Positions 7,170 to 15,116 of a stretch of 64,000 bases of DNA are shown piece after piece. The stretch is from Mucilaginibacter sp. UBA5151. GTDB lineage: Bacteria > Bacteroidota > Bacteroidia > Sphingobacteriales > Sphingobacteriaceae. Location: assembly GCA_002413785.1 (NCBI GenBank), contig DHXR01000052.1:25720-89719 (forward strand), read 5' to 3'. Every line of letters starts with the position of its first letter. Positions within the stretch are counted from its first letter, which is position 1. The position numbers were made by a program, and so were the translations under genes. A model generated the notes under the pieces. It did not search any database. It worked only from the letters and a program-made list of their open reading frames with translations, and was not told the origin of the DNA.

Positions 7170-8186
7170 TTATTTTTTTTGATAGTTTTTCATATCAACG
7201 TCTTTCATCCTGTCAATTTCTTTGCCATTCTTATATTTCACCATGCTAATGATCCAATCGGATTGTTCGGGATCAAGCCGGGGCGGCGAACCACTCTCAT
7301 TCCAATCTTCATAAACCGTTTTTTTGGTAATCTCACGCTCTTCGTCATATTCGGTTTTATGGATCATATAATCATGTATCCCTTTTTCATGTGGCTCAAA
7401 TAGTTCAAGTTTTTTTCTCCATTTGTATGCCACCTTTTTTATCCCGTTGTCGTAATATTCAATCCTGCGCAGTTTGGTTTGTTTTATTTTTAAATGGCCG
7501 TCTGGATAAAACTCTTTTATTCTCTCAATTCTTTTAACATCTGATTTCTTTAATTTCAGCCCGCCGTCGGGAAAATATTCCTTTGTTCTTGACCATCTGT
7601 AACTTAAAATCGATCCATTTTGATAAGTTGAAATTTTAATGCGATGAGCTGTGGAGTCGAAAATTTCAATTGCTGTTATTTTTGAAAAATGTAACCGCTT
7701 GTATTTTAGTGCGCCGTTATTATAATAGGTTAACATACTGTCTTTGACATAACCACGTACGAAATCACCCCTCATTTTAATTTTCCCATCGGGATAATAA
7801 CTTTCGAAAAAGCCATTTATTAGTTTGCCGCAACCTTTATAAACCATTGGGCTATCCATGCTACCGTCATATAAGCCAAAATCCGGTTCTTTAACCCGGA
7901 AAATAAAAAGGCCTGTATCTCTTATTTCTATAGTCGTGTCAAGATAAAAGCCATCATTAAAATCGATCCTGTACTGCCCAGGGCCTGGAAGATGAACCGT
8001 CCCTTTTTTAACAAAATAGTCGGTATCAATGCTTAGTGGCATTTTATGCATGGTGTAATTGGTATCCAACTGTTCGGCGACAGTACATGCTTTCGTACGA
8101 TATAATTGAAACCGCACACCTTGACAAAAGCAACAATTGCAGGTGAATATAAAAAAGAGCAAAAGAAAAAAAAAGATATTTTTCAT
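7170..8186 (-). CDS. secreted protein with MORN-like repeats
   Basis: 338 residues with a hydrophobic signal sequence (FFFLLLFFIFTCNCCFC). The middle carries at least five short repeats of the pattern (Y/F)(Y/F)xxGxxK: SYYPDGKIK, TYYNNGALK, EYFPDGGLK, FYPDGHLK, EYYDNGIKK. These resemble MORN_2/YwqK-type repeats that form a beta-sheet stack. No catalytic motif is seen. Two starts, ATG at 8192 and at 8186, are two codons apart; the inner MKN form is favoured. Function is unknown; exported and perhaps surface-exposed. Confidence 0.7.
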   Translation of the reverse strand: MKNIFFFLLLFFIFTCNCCFCQGVRFQLYRTKACTVAEQLDTNYTMHKMPLSIDTDYFVKKGTVHLPGPGQYRIDFNDGFYLDTTIEIRDTGLFIFRVKEPDFGLYDGSMDSPMVYKGCGKLINGFFESYYPDGKIKMRGDFVRGYVKDSMLTYYNNGALKYKRLHFSKITAIEIFDSTAHRIKISTYQNGSILSYRWSRTKEYFPDGGLKLKKSDVKRIERIKEFYPDGHLKIKQTKLRRIEYYDNGIKKVAYKWRKKLELFEPHEKGIHDYMIHKTEYDEEREITKKTVYEDWNESGSPPRLDPEQSDWIISMVKYKNGKEIDRMKDVDMKNYQKK

Positions 8187-8447
8187 CAACATTTATTTAG
8201 TAAGATGCTAAAAGCTAATTTTTTCCATTAGCTAAATCTAAAAATAATAATTTGGTTTTGGTAATTTTCGTTTGGGTTGCATTTACACTAAACCTTTTCA
8301 CCGACCCCAACCCCCGCTTTACCGGGGAAACCCCTTACTGTACCTAATACAGGCCCTTTTGCTGTAACGTTCAATACGCAGTGATGGTCTTATCGGTGTA
8401 TTTAAAAAGAAAGAAAAATTAATAAGACACTCAAAAATTTACACATC

Positions 8448-9065
8448 ATGAAAACTCAAATCATAACATTATTCACAGCACTTGTATTAAGTACCGGAAT
8501 AGCAGCAACAACTTACGCAGATACTACCAGCAAAGAAAATGTAACTGTGTTATCAGGTATCAGCGCCATCAACAAAATCGAAATCTACGGAAACGTTCGG
8601 GTATATATCTCTGACGGCGCCGCCGACCAGGTAAAGGTTTATAATAAATATTATGCCGAAAGCGCTTTGGTTCAAAGCAAAAACGGCGTATTGCGTATCA
8701 GCTCATACAAAGCCGAAAAATTAGTAGTATGGGTTACCGCCGCCGACCTTCAATCCATTTCAGCTTATGACAATGCCGAAGTAAGTTCATTCGGCGACCT
8801 TTCAAAAATTGAATTTGAAGTCGATCTCCACAATAACGCGTCTGCCAAACTAAGTATTGATGCCCTCAGCGCCAACGTGATTGTAAACGACCAGGCAAAA
8901 GTTACCCTTAGCGGTCATGCGGATGAATATTCGCTAAAATACAGCCACGCTGAAAACGTTATCGAAAACAGTTTTGAAGCAATGCACAGCTCAAAAACCT
9001 CGAACAACATAGCTAAGGTTGAAGTTGAAAAATCAGAACTTGACCAATTGGCTGATTTGTTTTGA
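8448..9065 (+). CDS. secreted GIN/DUF2807-type beta-helix protein
   Basis: 205 residues with a cleavable signal (TLFTALVLSTGIAATTYA). After it, LSGISAINKIEIYGNVRVYI begins a series of short beta strands with Asn/Asp turns, typical of the putative auto-transporter adhesin head GIN domain (DUF2807). It lacks a lipobox. Preceded by a 255-bp stretch with no other gene. A second GIN protein follows at 9239; the two are probably paralogues, although a hairpin repeat and a separate promoter lie between them. Confidence 0.7.
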   Translation: MKTQIITLFTALVLSTGIAATTYADTTSKENVTVLSGISAINKIEIYGNVRVYISDGAADQVKVYNKYYAESALVQSKNGVLRISSYKAEKLVVWVTAADLQSISAYDNAEVSSFGDLSKIEFEVDLHNNASAKLSIDALSANVIVNDQAKVTLSGHADEYSLKYSHAENVIENSFEAMHSSKTSNNIAKVEVEKSELDQLADLF

Positions 9066-9070
9066 GCAGA

Positions 9071-9166
9071 AGCCCCACCTAAATCCTCCCCGGTAGGGAG
9101 GACTTAAAAAAAACCAACACGAGCGAAGCTAAAGTCTCCCCAACCGGGGGAGATTTAGAGGGGGCT
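9071..9166. repeat. AGCCCC-type hairpin repeat
   Basis: Begins AGCCCCACCTAAATCCTCCC and ends AGATTTAGAGGGGGCT, so the two ends pair; smaller hairpins (CTCCCCGGTAGGGAG, TCCCCAACCGGGGGA) lie inside. Related copies are at 14907, 24895, 26163, 40952, 53795 and 63924. Confidence 0.8.
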
Positions 9167-9183
9167 TTAATCAACAAATTACT

Positions 9184-9191
9184 TACATTTG
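9184..9191 (+). promoter_or_regulatory. -7 box for GIN lipoprotein gene
   Basis: TACATTTG, 48 bp before the ATG at 9239. Confidence 0.5.
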
Positions 9192-9238
9192 ATGTAACTA
9201 AATCACTTAATCAGTAGTCCCATAAAATAAATAAAATC

Positions 9239-9961
9239 ATGAAAAAGATATACTTAGCAATCCTGTTTTTAACTGCCTGCCTTACCATTGGCGGGCTGTC
9301 GTCATGTGTTTTTCATTGTGTGCATGGTTCGGGGCATATAGTATCCGAAGACCGCAAAGTATCCGGTTTTAGTAAGATCAGCATTTCGGGTGGTTTTAAG
9401 GTGGTGCTAAAGCAGGATAGTTCTATGGCTGTAAAAGTTACCGCTGATGATAACCTGCTGAAATATATAAAAACCGAGGTTGAGGGCGACAGGCTGCGCA
9501 TATACAGTAAAAAGAACTTATGTAATAACGGGCAGCTGACTATCAATATTGGCATACGCAACCTGGAAGAATTAAAAGCATCGGGCGCAGTTGAAGTAGA
9601 ATCTGATGGCAAAATCCATACAGGCGACGTGCATTTCAAACTGACAGGCGCTACCAAAATCACAATGGACCTTAACGCGGCCAATGTAACTACCAGCGGC
9701 AGCGGCGCTACCGAACTGAATTTAAAAGGTCAGGCTACTTCGCATAATATCGATTTAAACGGCGTAGGCCATGTTTATGCCTTTGATTTTGTAGTAGGCA
9801 GCTGTGATATCCAAACATCCGGCGCGGGGCATAGCGATGTTAATGTATTAAACTCCCTGAGCGTGCATTCAAGCGGCGCATCCGAAGTACGGTACCGCGG
9901 TAACCCCGCAAACGTAACCAATAATAAATCAGGCGCTTCTTCTGTTGAAAAGGTAAATTGA
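9239..9961 (+). CDS. head GIN domain lipoprotein (DUF2807)
   Basis: 240 residues with a lipoprotein signal ending LSSC (Cys about 23). The mature part starts GSGHIVSEDRKVSGFSKISI, then a repetitive beta-helix built of GA/SGA turns (KASGAVEVES, LTGATKITMD, TSGSGATELN, SGAGHSDVN, SSGASEVRYR, KSGASSVEKV). This is the full DUF2807 domain, usual length for the family. It is expected in the outer membrane or periplasm. The natural role of the family is not known. It carries its own promoter box at 9184. Confidence 0.85.
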   Translation: MKKIYLAILFLTACLTIGGLSSCVFHCVHGSGHIVSEDRKVSGFSKISISGGFKVVLKQDSSMAVKVTADDNLLKYIKTEVEGDRLRIYSKKNLCNNGQLTINIGIRNLEELKASGAVEVESDGKIHTGDVHFKLTGATKITMDLNAANVTTSGSGATELNLKGQATSHNIDLNGVGHVYAFDFVVGSCDIQTSGAGHSDVNVLNSLSVHSSGASEVRYRGNPANVTNNKSGASSVEKVN

Positions 9962-9988
9962 AAGCGTCGGACTTTCGGACTTTTTTCC

Positions 9989-9996
9989 TACCTTTG
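9989..9996 (+). promoter_or_regulatory. -7 box for trigger factor gene
   Basis: TACCTTTG, 74 bp before the ATG. The repeat word ACTTTCGGAC lies just upstream, between this box and the previous gene. Confidence 0.55.
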
Positions 9997-10069
9997 CCCC
10001 TCCAAAAGCCGGCGCAGGTTTTACAGCGCGCCTGCGTAAAATTTAAAAGTTTAAATACCCGGTAAAAAG

Positions 10070-11413
10070 ATGAATATTTCACAGGAAAAAATCGATAACC
10101 TGAACGCCATTGTAAAAATCAATATCAATCCCGAAGATTATCAGCCACGTGTTGATAAAGCTATAAAAGACCAAGCGAAGAAAGCTAAAATACCAGGTTT
10201 TCGTCCGGGAATGGTGCCTGCATCGCACATCAAAAGGATGTACGGAAAAAGCATTTTGGTTGATGAGATCAATAACATGCTTTCAGATACTCTGAATAAA
10301 TATATCGAAACTGAACAACTGGAAGTTTTAGGCCAGCCATTACCAAAAATTGACGACGCGAAAGAGTACAACTGGGATTTTGCCGATAATTTTGAATTCA
10401 ACTACGAGCTTGGTTTAGCCCCCGACTTTACTATTGATTTTTCACCGAATGATCATTTAACCCAATACGTGATCAAAGTTGATGAGGAAACTTTAGCCTC
10501 GCGTATAAAAAACATCCGCCGCAGTTATGGCAAAATGACAAATCCTGACGTATCGGCAGACGATGATGTGCTTTATGCCGAATTAGTGCAGCTTTCGCCG
10601 GATGGTGCTGTTTTTGAGGACGGGATAAGCAATACGGCATCGGTTCGTTTAGACCAGATAAAAGATGAAGCAATAAAAGCTTCGCTTATCGGTTTAAAAA
10701 AGGGAGATGAAGTAAGACTGGATATTCAGAGAGCATTTGATAATGATGCGGCAAAGGTTGCAGGCTTATTAAAAATTGATGAAGAAACAGCAGCTGATTT
10801 AAGGTCTGATTTCCGCTTAACGGTTAAAAATGTAAACCGTTTGGAAGAAAGCGACCTGAACCAGGAGTTCTTTGACAAATTATTTGGTGAAGGTGAAGTA
10901 ACTAATGAAGATGAGTTCACGACGAAGATCACCGCCGAGCTTGAAAGTATGATGGTGCAGGATGCCGAGCGCAAACTACAGGATGATATTTACAAATATA
11001 GCTTAAGCAAAGTTCAGTTTGATTTGCCTGATGAGTTTTTGAAACGCTGGTTAAAAGCCACAAACGAAAAACTAACAGCCGAAGAACTTGCAGCCGGCTA
11101 CAATGATTTTGCCCAAAACCTTAAATGGACCCTTATTGAAAATAAGATTATTAAGGATAACAACATCGACATTCAATACGAAGAGGTTTTTGAACTGGCT
11201 AAAGTGCGTTTAGATCAGCAATTCAGGATGTACAGCCCTCAGCCTTTAAGCGAAGAGCAATTAGGACAATACACTGTTCAATACCTGCAAACGAAAGAAA
11301 ATGCAAACAAGATATTCGAAGAAGTGAAAGCTTTCCGGGTGTTTGATTTTATAAAAAGCGCTGTTACGTTAGAGCAGAAAGAGATATTATTTACTGATTT
11401 TCAGGCGTTGTAA
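10070..11413 (+). CDS. tig: trigger factor
   Basis: Ribosome-bound folding chaperone. 447 residues: the N-terminal ribosome-binding domain contains the signature GFRPGMVP (residues about 43-50, GFRxGxxP), followed by the PPIase-like middle region and a long helical C-terminal domain with many charged helices. The PPIase part is divergent, as is common in Bacteroidota. The neighbour order tig-clpP-clpX is the classical bacterial arrangement, but here each gene is separated by repeat-filled DNA and has its own promoter, so it is a cluster rather than a tight operon. A perfect 20-bp hairpin follows at 11453. Confidence 0.95.
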   Translation: MNISQEKIDNLNAIVKININPEDYQPRVDKAIKDQAKKAKIPGFRPGMVPASHIKRMYGKSILVDEINNMLSDTLNKYIETEQLEVLGQPLPKIDDAKEYNWDFADNFEFNYELGLAPDFTIDFSPNDHLTQYVIKVDEETLASRIKNIRRSYGKMTNPDVSADDDVLYAELVQLSPDGAVFEDGISNTASVRLDQIKDEAIKASLIGLKKGDEVRLDIQRAFDNDAAKVAGLLKIDEETAADLRSDFRLTVKNVNRLEESDLNQEFFDKLFGEGEVTNEDEFTTKITAELESMMVQDAERKLQDDIYKYSLSKVQFDLPDEFLKRWLKATNEKLTAEELAAGYNDFAQNLKWTLIENKIIKDNNIDIQYEEVFELAKVRLDQQFRMYSPQPLSEEQLGQYTVQYLQTKENANKIFEEVKAFRVFDFIKSAVTLEQKEILFTDFQAL

Positions 11414-11452
11414 AGAAGTTCGAAAGTCAGTAAAGTCCGGGAGTCCGAAAGA

Positions 11453-11496
11453 TTTCTCCGCCTTTGTTGGAGCCAACTCCAACAAAGGCGGAGAAA
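11453..11496. terminator. perfect 20-bp hairpin after tig
   Basis: TTTCTCCGCCTTTG continues into TTGGAG, a CCAA loop, and a fully complementary right arm ending GCGGAGAAA. It belongs to the TTTGTTGG hairpin family also seen at 18513 and 55586. Placement 40 bp after tig fits a terminator, though no strong T run follows. Confidence 0.7.
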
Positions 11497-11522
11497 TTCT
11501 GAAGGTGGAATGAAAAAAAGGC

Positions 11523-11632
11523 TGTCATGGTGAGGCACTCGAACCATGAGCGCAAAGGCACAACGCCAATGCAATAACGTAAATGCAAGGCGTACAGGCC
11601 ACCCCACATGGTTCGAGTGCCTCACCATGACA
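11523..11632 (+). mobile_element. 110-bp MITE-like element, copy 1
   Basis: 26-bp terminal inverted repeats starting TGTCATGGTGAGGCACTC and ending GAGTGCCTCACCATGACA enclose about 58 bp of unique core (GCGCAAAGGCACAACG ... GTACAGGCCACCCC). Copy 2 at 26339 has the same ends with the core inverted. Non-coding. The rest of the 396-bp gap between tig and clpP holds the hairpin at 11453 and inverted GACTTTCGG words at both sides. Confidence 0.75.
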
Positions 11633-11809
11633 CCCGCCCGCTGCTGACCTTTTTTTACTTTCAGACTTCGGGCTTCATACTTTCCAGACTCCCCGCCGAA
11701 TAATTTCACTTTTAAAGAACTTTCGGACTTTACTAACTTTACCGACTTTCGGACTTAAAAAAACAACTATATTTAACGCGGTTAAAATCTGCACCATAAC
11801 AAAAATATC

Positions 11810-12514
11810 ATGAGTAATATTGATAAAAACGAATTCAGGAAATATGCTGTTAAGCATCACCGTATTAACAGTATTTATGTAGATAAATTTATTGCAGGGG
11901 TTGATAGAAGCACCCTGCCTACCGGCATGACGCCGTATATCATTGAAGAACGACAGCTTAACGTTGCGCAAATGGACGTGTTCTCGCGTTTGATGATGGA
12001 CCGGATCATTTTCCTTGGCGATGCGATTTATGAAAATATTGCAAACATTATCCAGGCTCAATTGCTGTTCCTGCAGTCAGCTGATGCTAAACGCGACATT
12101 CAGATCTATATCAATTCACCGGGTGGCTCTGTTTATGCCGGTTTAGGGATCTATGATACGATGCAATTTATATCAAATGATGTGGCCACAATTTGTACAG
12201 GTATGGCGGCCTCAATGGCAGCGGTACTATTATGCGCAGGCACAGAGGGCAAAAGGGCAGCATTACCGCACGCAAGGGTAATGATCCACCAGCCATCAGG
12301 CGGCGCCCAGGGGCAACAGTCGGATATAGAGATCACCTATCACGAGATCACTAAATTGAAAAAAGAATTATACCAGATCATTGCTGATCATAGCGGTGCG
12401 CCTTTTGAAAAAGTATGGGATGCATCTGACCGTGACCATTGGATGATTGCCGAAGAAGCAAAAGAGTTTGGTATGATTGACGAAATTTTACGTGGCACTA
12501 AAGGGAAGAAATAA
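11810..12514 (+). CDS. clpP: ATP-dependent Clp protease proteolytic subunit
   Basis: Forms the tetradecameric serine protease chamber that works with ClpX. 234 residues, slightly longer than the usual 200-220 through an N-terminal extension. Catalytic triad: Ser135 in TGMAASMAA, His160 in VMIHQPSGG, Asp209 in DRDHWM. The oxyanion-loop INSPGGSVYAG is present. It sits between tig and its partner clpX. Upstream, TATATTTA at about 11768 is a weak -7 box preceded by the GACTTTCGGAC words. Confidence 0.96.
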   Translation: MSNIDKNEFRKYAVKHHRINSIYVDKFIAGVDRSTLPTGMTPYIIEERQLNVAQMDVFSRLMMDRIIFLGDAIYENIANIIQAQLLFLQSADAKRDIQIYINSPGGSVYAGLGIYDTMQFISNDVATICTGMAASMAAVLLCAGTEGKRAALPHARVMIHQPSGGAQGQQSDIEITYHEITKLKKELYQIIADHSGAPFEKVWDASDRDHWMIAEEAKEFGMIDEILRGTKGKK

Positions 12515-12696
12515 TTTTTTGAGTCCGAAAATCGGTAATTCCGAAAGATGATTTATCTTAAGTTTTCTACTTTCGGAACAATAAAACTGAAACAAAAAAG
12601 TTTAAAAGTCCGTAAACAATAAGTCCGGGACTTAAGAAAAGCTTTTTTTTCATTCTCGGACTTACCAGACTTTTCGGACTTTCGGACTTTTTTAAT

Positions 12697-12704
12697 TAAC
12701 TTTG
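12697..12704 (+). promoter_or_regulatory. -7 box for clpX
   Basis: TAACTTTG, 19 bp before the ATG, directly after a run of GGACTTTCGGAC words. Confidence 0.6.
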
Positions 12705-12723
12705 AATCAGAAATATAAATAAC

Positions 12724-13962
12724 ATGAATAAAAGCAGCAAGGAAATCAGGTGTTCGTTTTGTGGAGCAGGTAAACAGGATTCCCTGATGCTGATTGCGGG
12801 GCTTGATGCACATATTTGTGACAAATGCGTTAACCAGGCAAACGAAATACTGGCCGAAGAGCTGAAGGTGCGGAAGGTAAAAACATCGCCGTCGACACCT
12901 GCTATATTAAAACCAACCGAAATTAAGGCCCATCTTGACCAATATGTCATCGGCCAGGATGATGCAAAAAAGGTATTGGCCGTTGCTGTTTATAACCACT
13001 ATAAACGTTTAAACCAGCGGGTTGACAAGGACGAGGTAGAACTGGAAAAATCAAACATCATTATGGTGGGAGAAACAGGTACCGGCAAAACTTTGCTCGC
13101 CAAAACACTTGCCAAGATATTAAATGTTCCTTTTTGCATCTGCGATGCTACGGTATTAACCGAGGCAGGTTATGTAGGCGAGGATGTGGAAAGTATCCTT
13201 ACCCGTTTGCTGCAATCTGCTGATTATGACGTGGCTACAGCCGAAAGAGGTATCGTTTATATTGATGAGGTAGATAAGATCGCCCGCAAAAGCGATAATG
13301 CTTCTATCACCCGTGACGTATCCGGCGAAGGTGTACAACAGGCTCTCCTGAAAATACTGGAAGGCACCATGGTGAATGTGCCGCCCCAGGGTGGCCGCAA
13401 GCACCCCGATCAAAAAATGATCACCGTTAACACCAATAACATCCTGTTTATTTGCGGTGGCGCCTTTGATGGTATTGAGCGGAAGATCGCCAATCGCTTA
13501 CGTACACAAACCGTTGGTTATAAAATGAAACGTGATGACGGCGAGGTTGACCTTAAAAACCTGTACAAATACATCACGCCACAGGATTTAAAATCTTATG
13601 GCCTTATTCCGGAGTTAATCGGCCGTTTGCCCATTCTGACTTATTTAAACCCTTTAGACAGGGAAGCATTACACAATATTTTAACCGAGCCGAAAAACTC
13701 ATTGCTTAAACAATATAAAAAATTGTTTGAATACGAAGGGGTAAAGCTTGATTTTGAAGACGATGTGCTTGACTTTATTGTTGATAAAGCGGTTGAATTT
13801 AAGCTTGGCGCGCGTGGCCTGCGTTCGATATGTGAAGCGATAATGATAGATGCGATGTTTGAGTTCCCTTCAAAAAAAGACATCAAGCGCCTAAATATCA
13901 CACTGGACTATGCCCACGAGAAGTTTGAAAAATCAGATCTGAAAAAATTAAAGGTAGCTTAA
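12724..13962 (+). CDS. clpX: Clp protease ATP-binding subunit ClpX
   Basis: Hexameric AAA+ unfoldase that feeds substrates to ClpP. 412 residues: N-terminal zinc-binding domain with Cys10, Cys13, Cys32 and Cys35; Walker A GETGTGKT at 116-123; pore loop GYVGED at 149-154; Walker B IVYIDEVDK around 178-185; the RKH-type loop GGRKHP; sensor region and GARGLRSI near the C-terminus. Glu in GETGTGKT replaces the Pro of GPTGSGKT in proteobacteria. Length is typical. Own promoter 19 bp upstream. Confidence 0.97.
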   Translation: MNKSSKEIRCSFCGAGKQDSLMLIAGLDAHICDKCVNQANEILAEELKVRKVKTSPSTPAILKPTEIKAHLDQYVIGQDDAKKVLAVAVYNHYKRLNQRVDKDEVELEKSNIIMVGETGTGKTLLAKTLAKILNVPFCICDATVLTEAGYVGEDVESILTRLLQSADYDVATAERGIVYIDEVDKIARKSDNASITRDVSGEGVQQALLKILEGTMVNVPPQGGRKHPDQKMITVNTNNILFICGGAFDGIERKIANRLRTQTVGYKMKRDDGEVDLKNLYKYITPQDLKSYGLIPELIGRLPILTYLNPLDREALHNILTEPKNSLLKQYKKLFEYEGVKLDFEDDVLDFIVDKAVEFKLGARGLRSICEAIMIDAMFEFPSKKDIKRLNITLDYAHEKFEKSDLKKLKVA

Positions 13963-13984
13963 CAATAAGCAGACAATAAATAAT

Positions 13985-13992
13985 TATATTTG
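13985..13992 (+). promoter_or_regulatory. -7 box for AMP nucleosidase gene
   Basis: TATATTTG, 52 bp before the ATG. The hairpin at 14001 would be the very 5' end of this transcript. Confidence 0.55.
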
Positions 13993-14000
13993 ATATACTG

Positions 14001-14027
14001 CAAACCCTGGTTTATGCCGGGGTTTGT
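14001..14027 (+). terminator. hairpin between clpX and the nucleosidase gene
   Basis: CAAACCC and GGGTTTG arms around a short loop, followed by TTGT. It may end clpX mRNA, or, since it starts about two bases after the predicted start site of the next gene, may form a 5' stem-loop of that message. Confidence 0.5.
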
Positions 14028-14043
14028 TGTAAAATAAAGTGTC

Positions 14044-14907
14044 ATGAATGAGCAATTAGATATAAAAAAAGACCTGCAGCCCGAAAAAAAGGAAAAGAAA
14101 ATAAAAGAAGTAACAGGTTCGCGGGCATCCGGATTGAAAAGCAAAGAAGCCATTGTTACCAACTGGCTACCCCGTTATACGGGCCGGGCAATTGATGACT
14201 TTGGCAAGTATATTATCCTAACCAATTTTTCAAAATACATTCAGTTGTTTTCGCAATGGAACGATGATGCGCCAATAATGGGTATTGATAAACCCATGCA
14301 AAGTGTTTCAGCCAACGGCATCACCATTATAAACTTTGGTATGGGCAGTTCCGTAGCTGCTACCATAATGGACCTGCTTACAGCCATAAACCCCAAGGCA
14401 GTGATATTTTTAGGAAAATGCGGGGGATTAAAAAAGAAAAACAATGTAGGCGACCTGGTGTTGCCGATAGCAGCTATCAGGGGCGAGGGTACATCAAACG
14501 ATTATTTACCAGCCGAAGTACCGGCATTGCCTTCATTCGCCCTGCAAAAAGCTATTTCAACTACCATCCGCGATTTTGGGCGCGATTACTGGACCGGCAC
14601 CTGTTATACCACCAACCGCCGCGTTTGGGAGCACGACAAAGACTTTAAAAAATACCTGAAAGAACTAAGGGCAATGGCCATCGATATGGAAACAGCCACC
14701 ATATTCACTACCGGCTTTGCCAATAAGATCCCAACCGGAGCCTTGCTGCTTGTATCTGATCAGCCAATGATCCCGGAGGGCGTTAAAACCGCCGAAAGCG
14801 ATTCGGACGTTACCGAGCAGTATGTTGAAACTCATTTAAAAATCGGCATTGAATCGTTAAAGCAACTAATCAATAATGGGTTAACGGTGAAGCATTTGAA
14901 GTTTTAG
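14044..14907 (+). CDS. amn: AMP nucleosidase
   Basis: Cleaves AMP to adenine and ribose 5-phosphate, balancing adenylate pools. 287 residues of the PNP/UDP phosphorylase fold: GITIINFGMGSSVAATIMDLL, the phosphate/ribose loop FLGKCGGL, GDLVLPIAAIRGEG, and the conserved AIDMETATIF with the ribose-contacting Met-Glu, then LLLVSDQPM. It lacks the N-terminal domain of E. coli Amn and matches the short form found in Bacteroidota. The first 35 residues are Lys/Glu-rich. Monocistronic by its own promoter and the repeat that follows. Confidence 0.88.
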   Translation: MNEQLDIKKDLQPEKKEKKIKEVTGSRASGLKSKEAIVTNWLPRYTGRAIDDFGKYIILTNFSKYIQLFSQWNDDAPIMGIDKPMQSVSANGITIINFGMGSSVAATIMDLLTAINPKAVIFLGKCGGLKKKNNVGDLVLPIAAIRGEGTSNDYLPAEVPALPSFALQKAISTTIRDFGRDYWTGTCYTTNRRVWEHDKDFKKYLKELRAMAIDMETATIFTTGFANKIPTGALLLVSDQPMIPEGVKTAESDSDVTEQYVETHLKIGIESLKQLINNGLTVKHLKF

Positions 14908-15015
14908 CCTCACCCTGCCCTCTCCAAAGGAGAGGGTTCTTAAAGTATTAGCAAAAATTCTATTTTAAATATGCAAATCAAAGTCCTCTCCTTTGGAGAG
15001 GATTTAGGTGAGGCT
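14907..15015. repeat. CCTCACC/CCTCTCC hairpin repeat
   Basis: Left end GCCTCACCCTGCCCTCTCC and right end GGAGAGGATTTAGGTGAGGC pair over a 60-base AT-rich interior. Directly abuts the stop of the AMP nucleosidase gene. Close relatives are at 26163 and 40952. Confidence 0.8.
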
Positions 15016-15063
15016 TTAATCAACCCCATCAACTTTCTTCATAGATATATCACATAAGAAAGC

Positions 15064-15071
15064 TAATTTTG
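15064..15071 (+). promoter_or_regulatory. -7 box deciding the CBS gene start
   Basis: TAATTTTG overlaps an in-frame TTG at 15069, so translation from there is excluded; the ATG at 15117 is 45 bp downstream. Confidence 0.55.
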
Positions 15072-15116
15072 AGGAATAGTCCTTCTCTCATTAAAGGATT
15101 AGTAGATTTTAAATTT

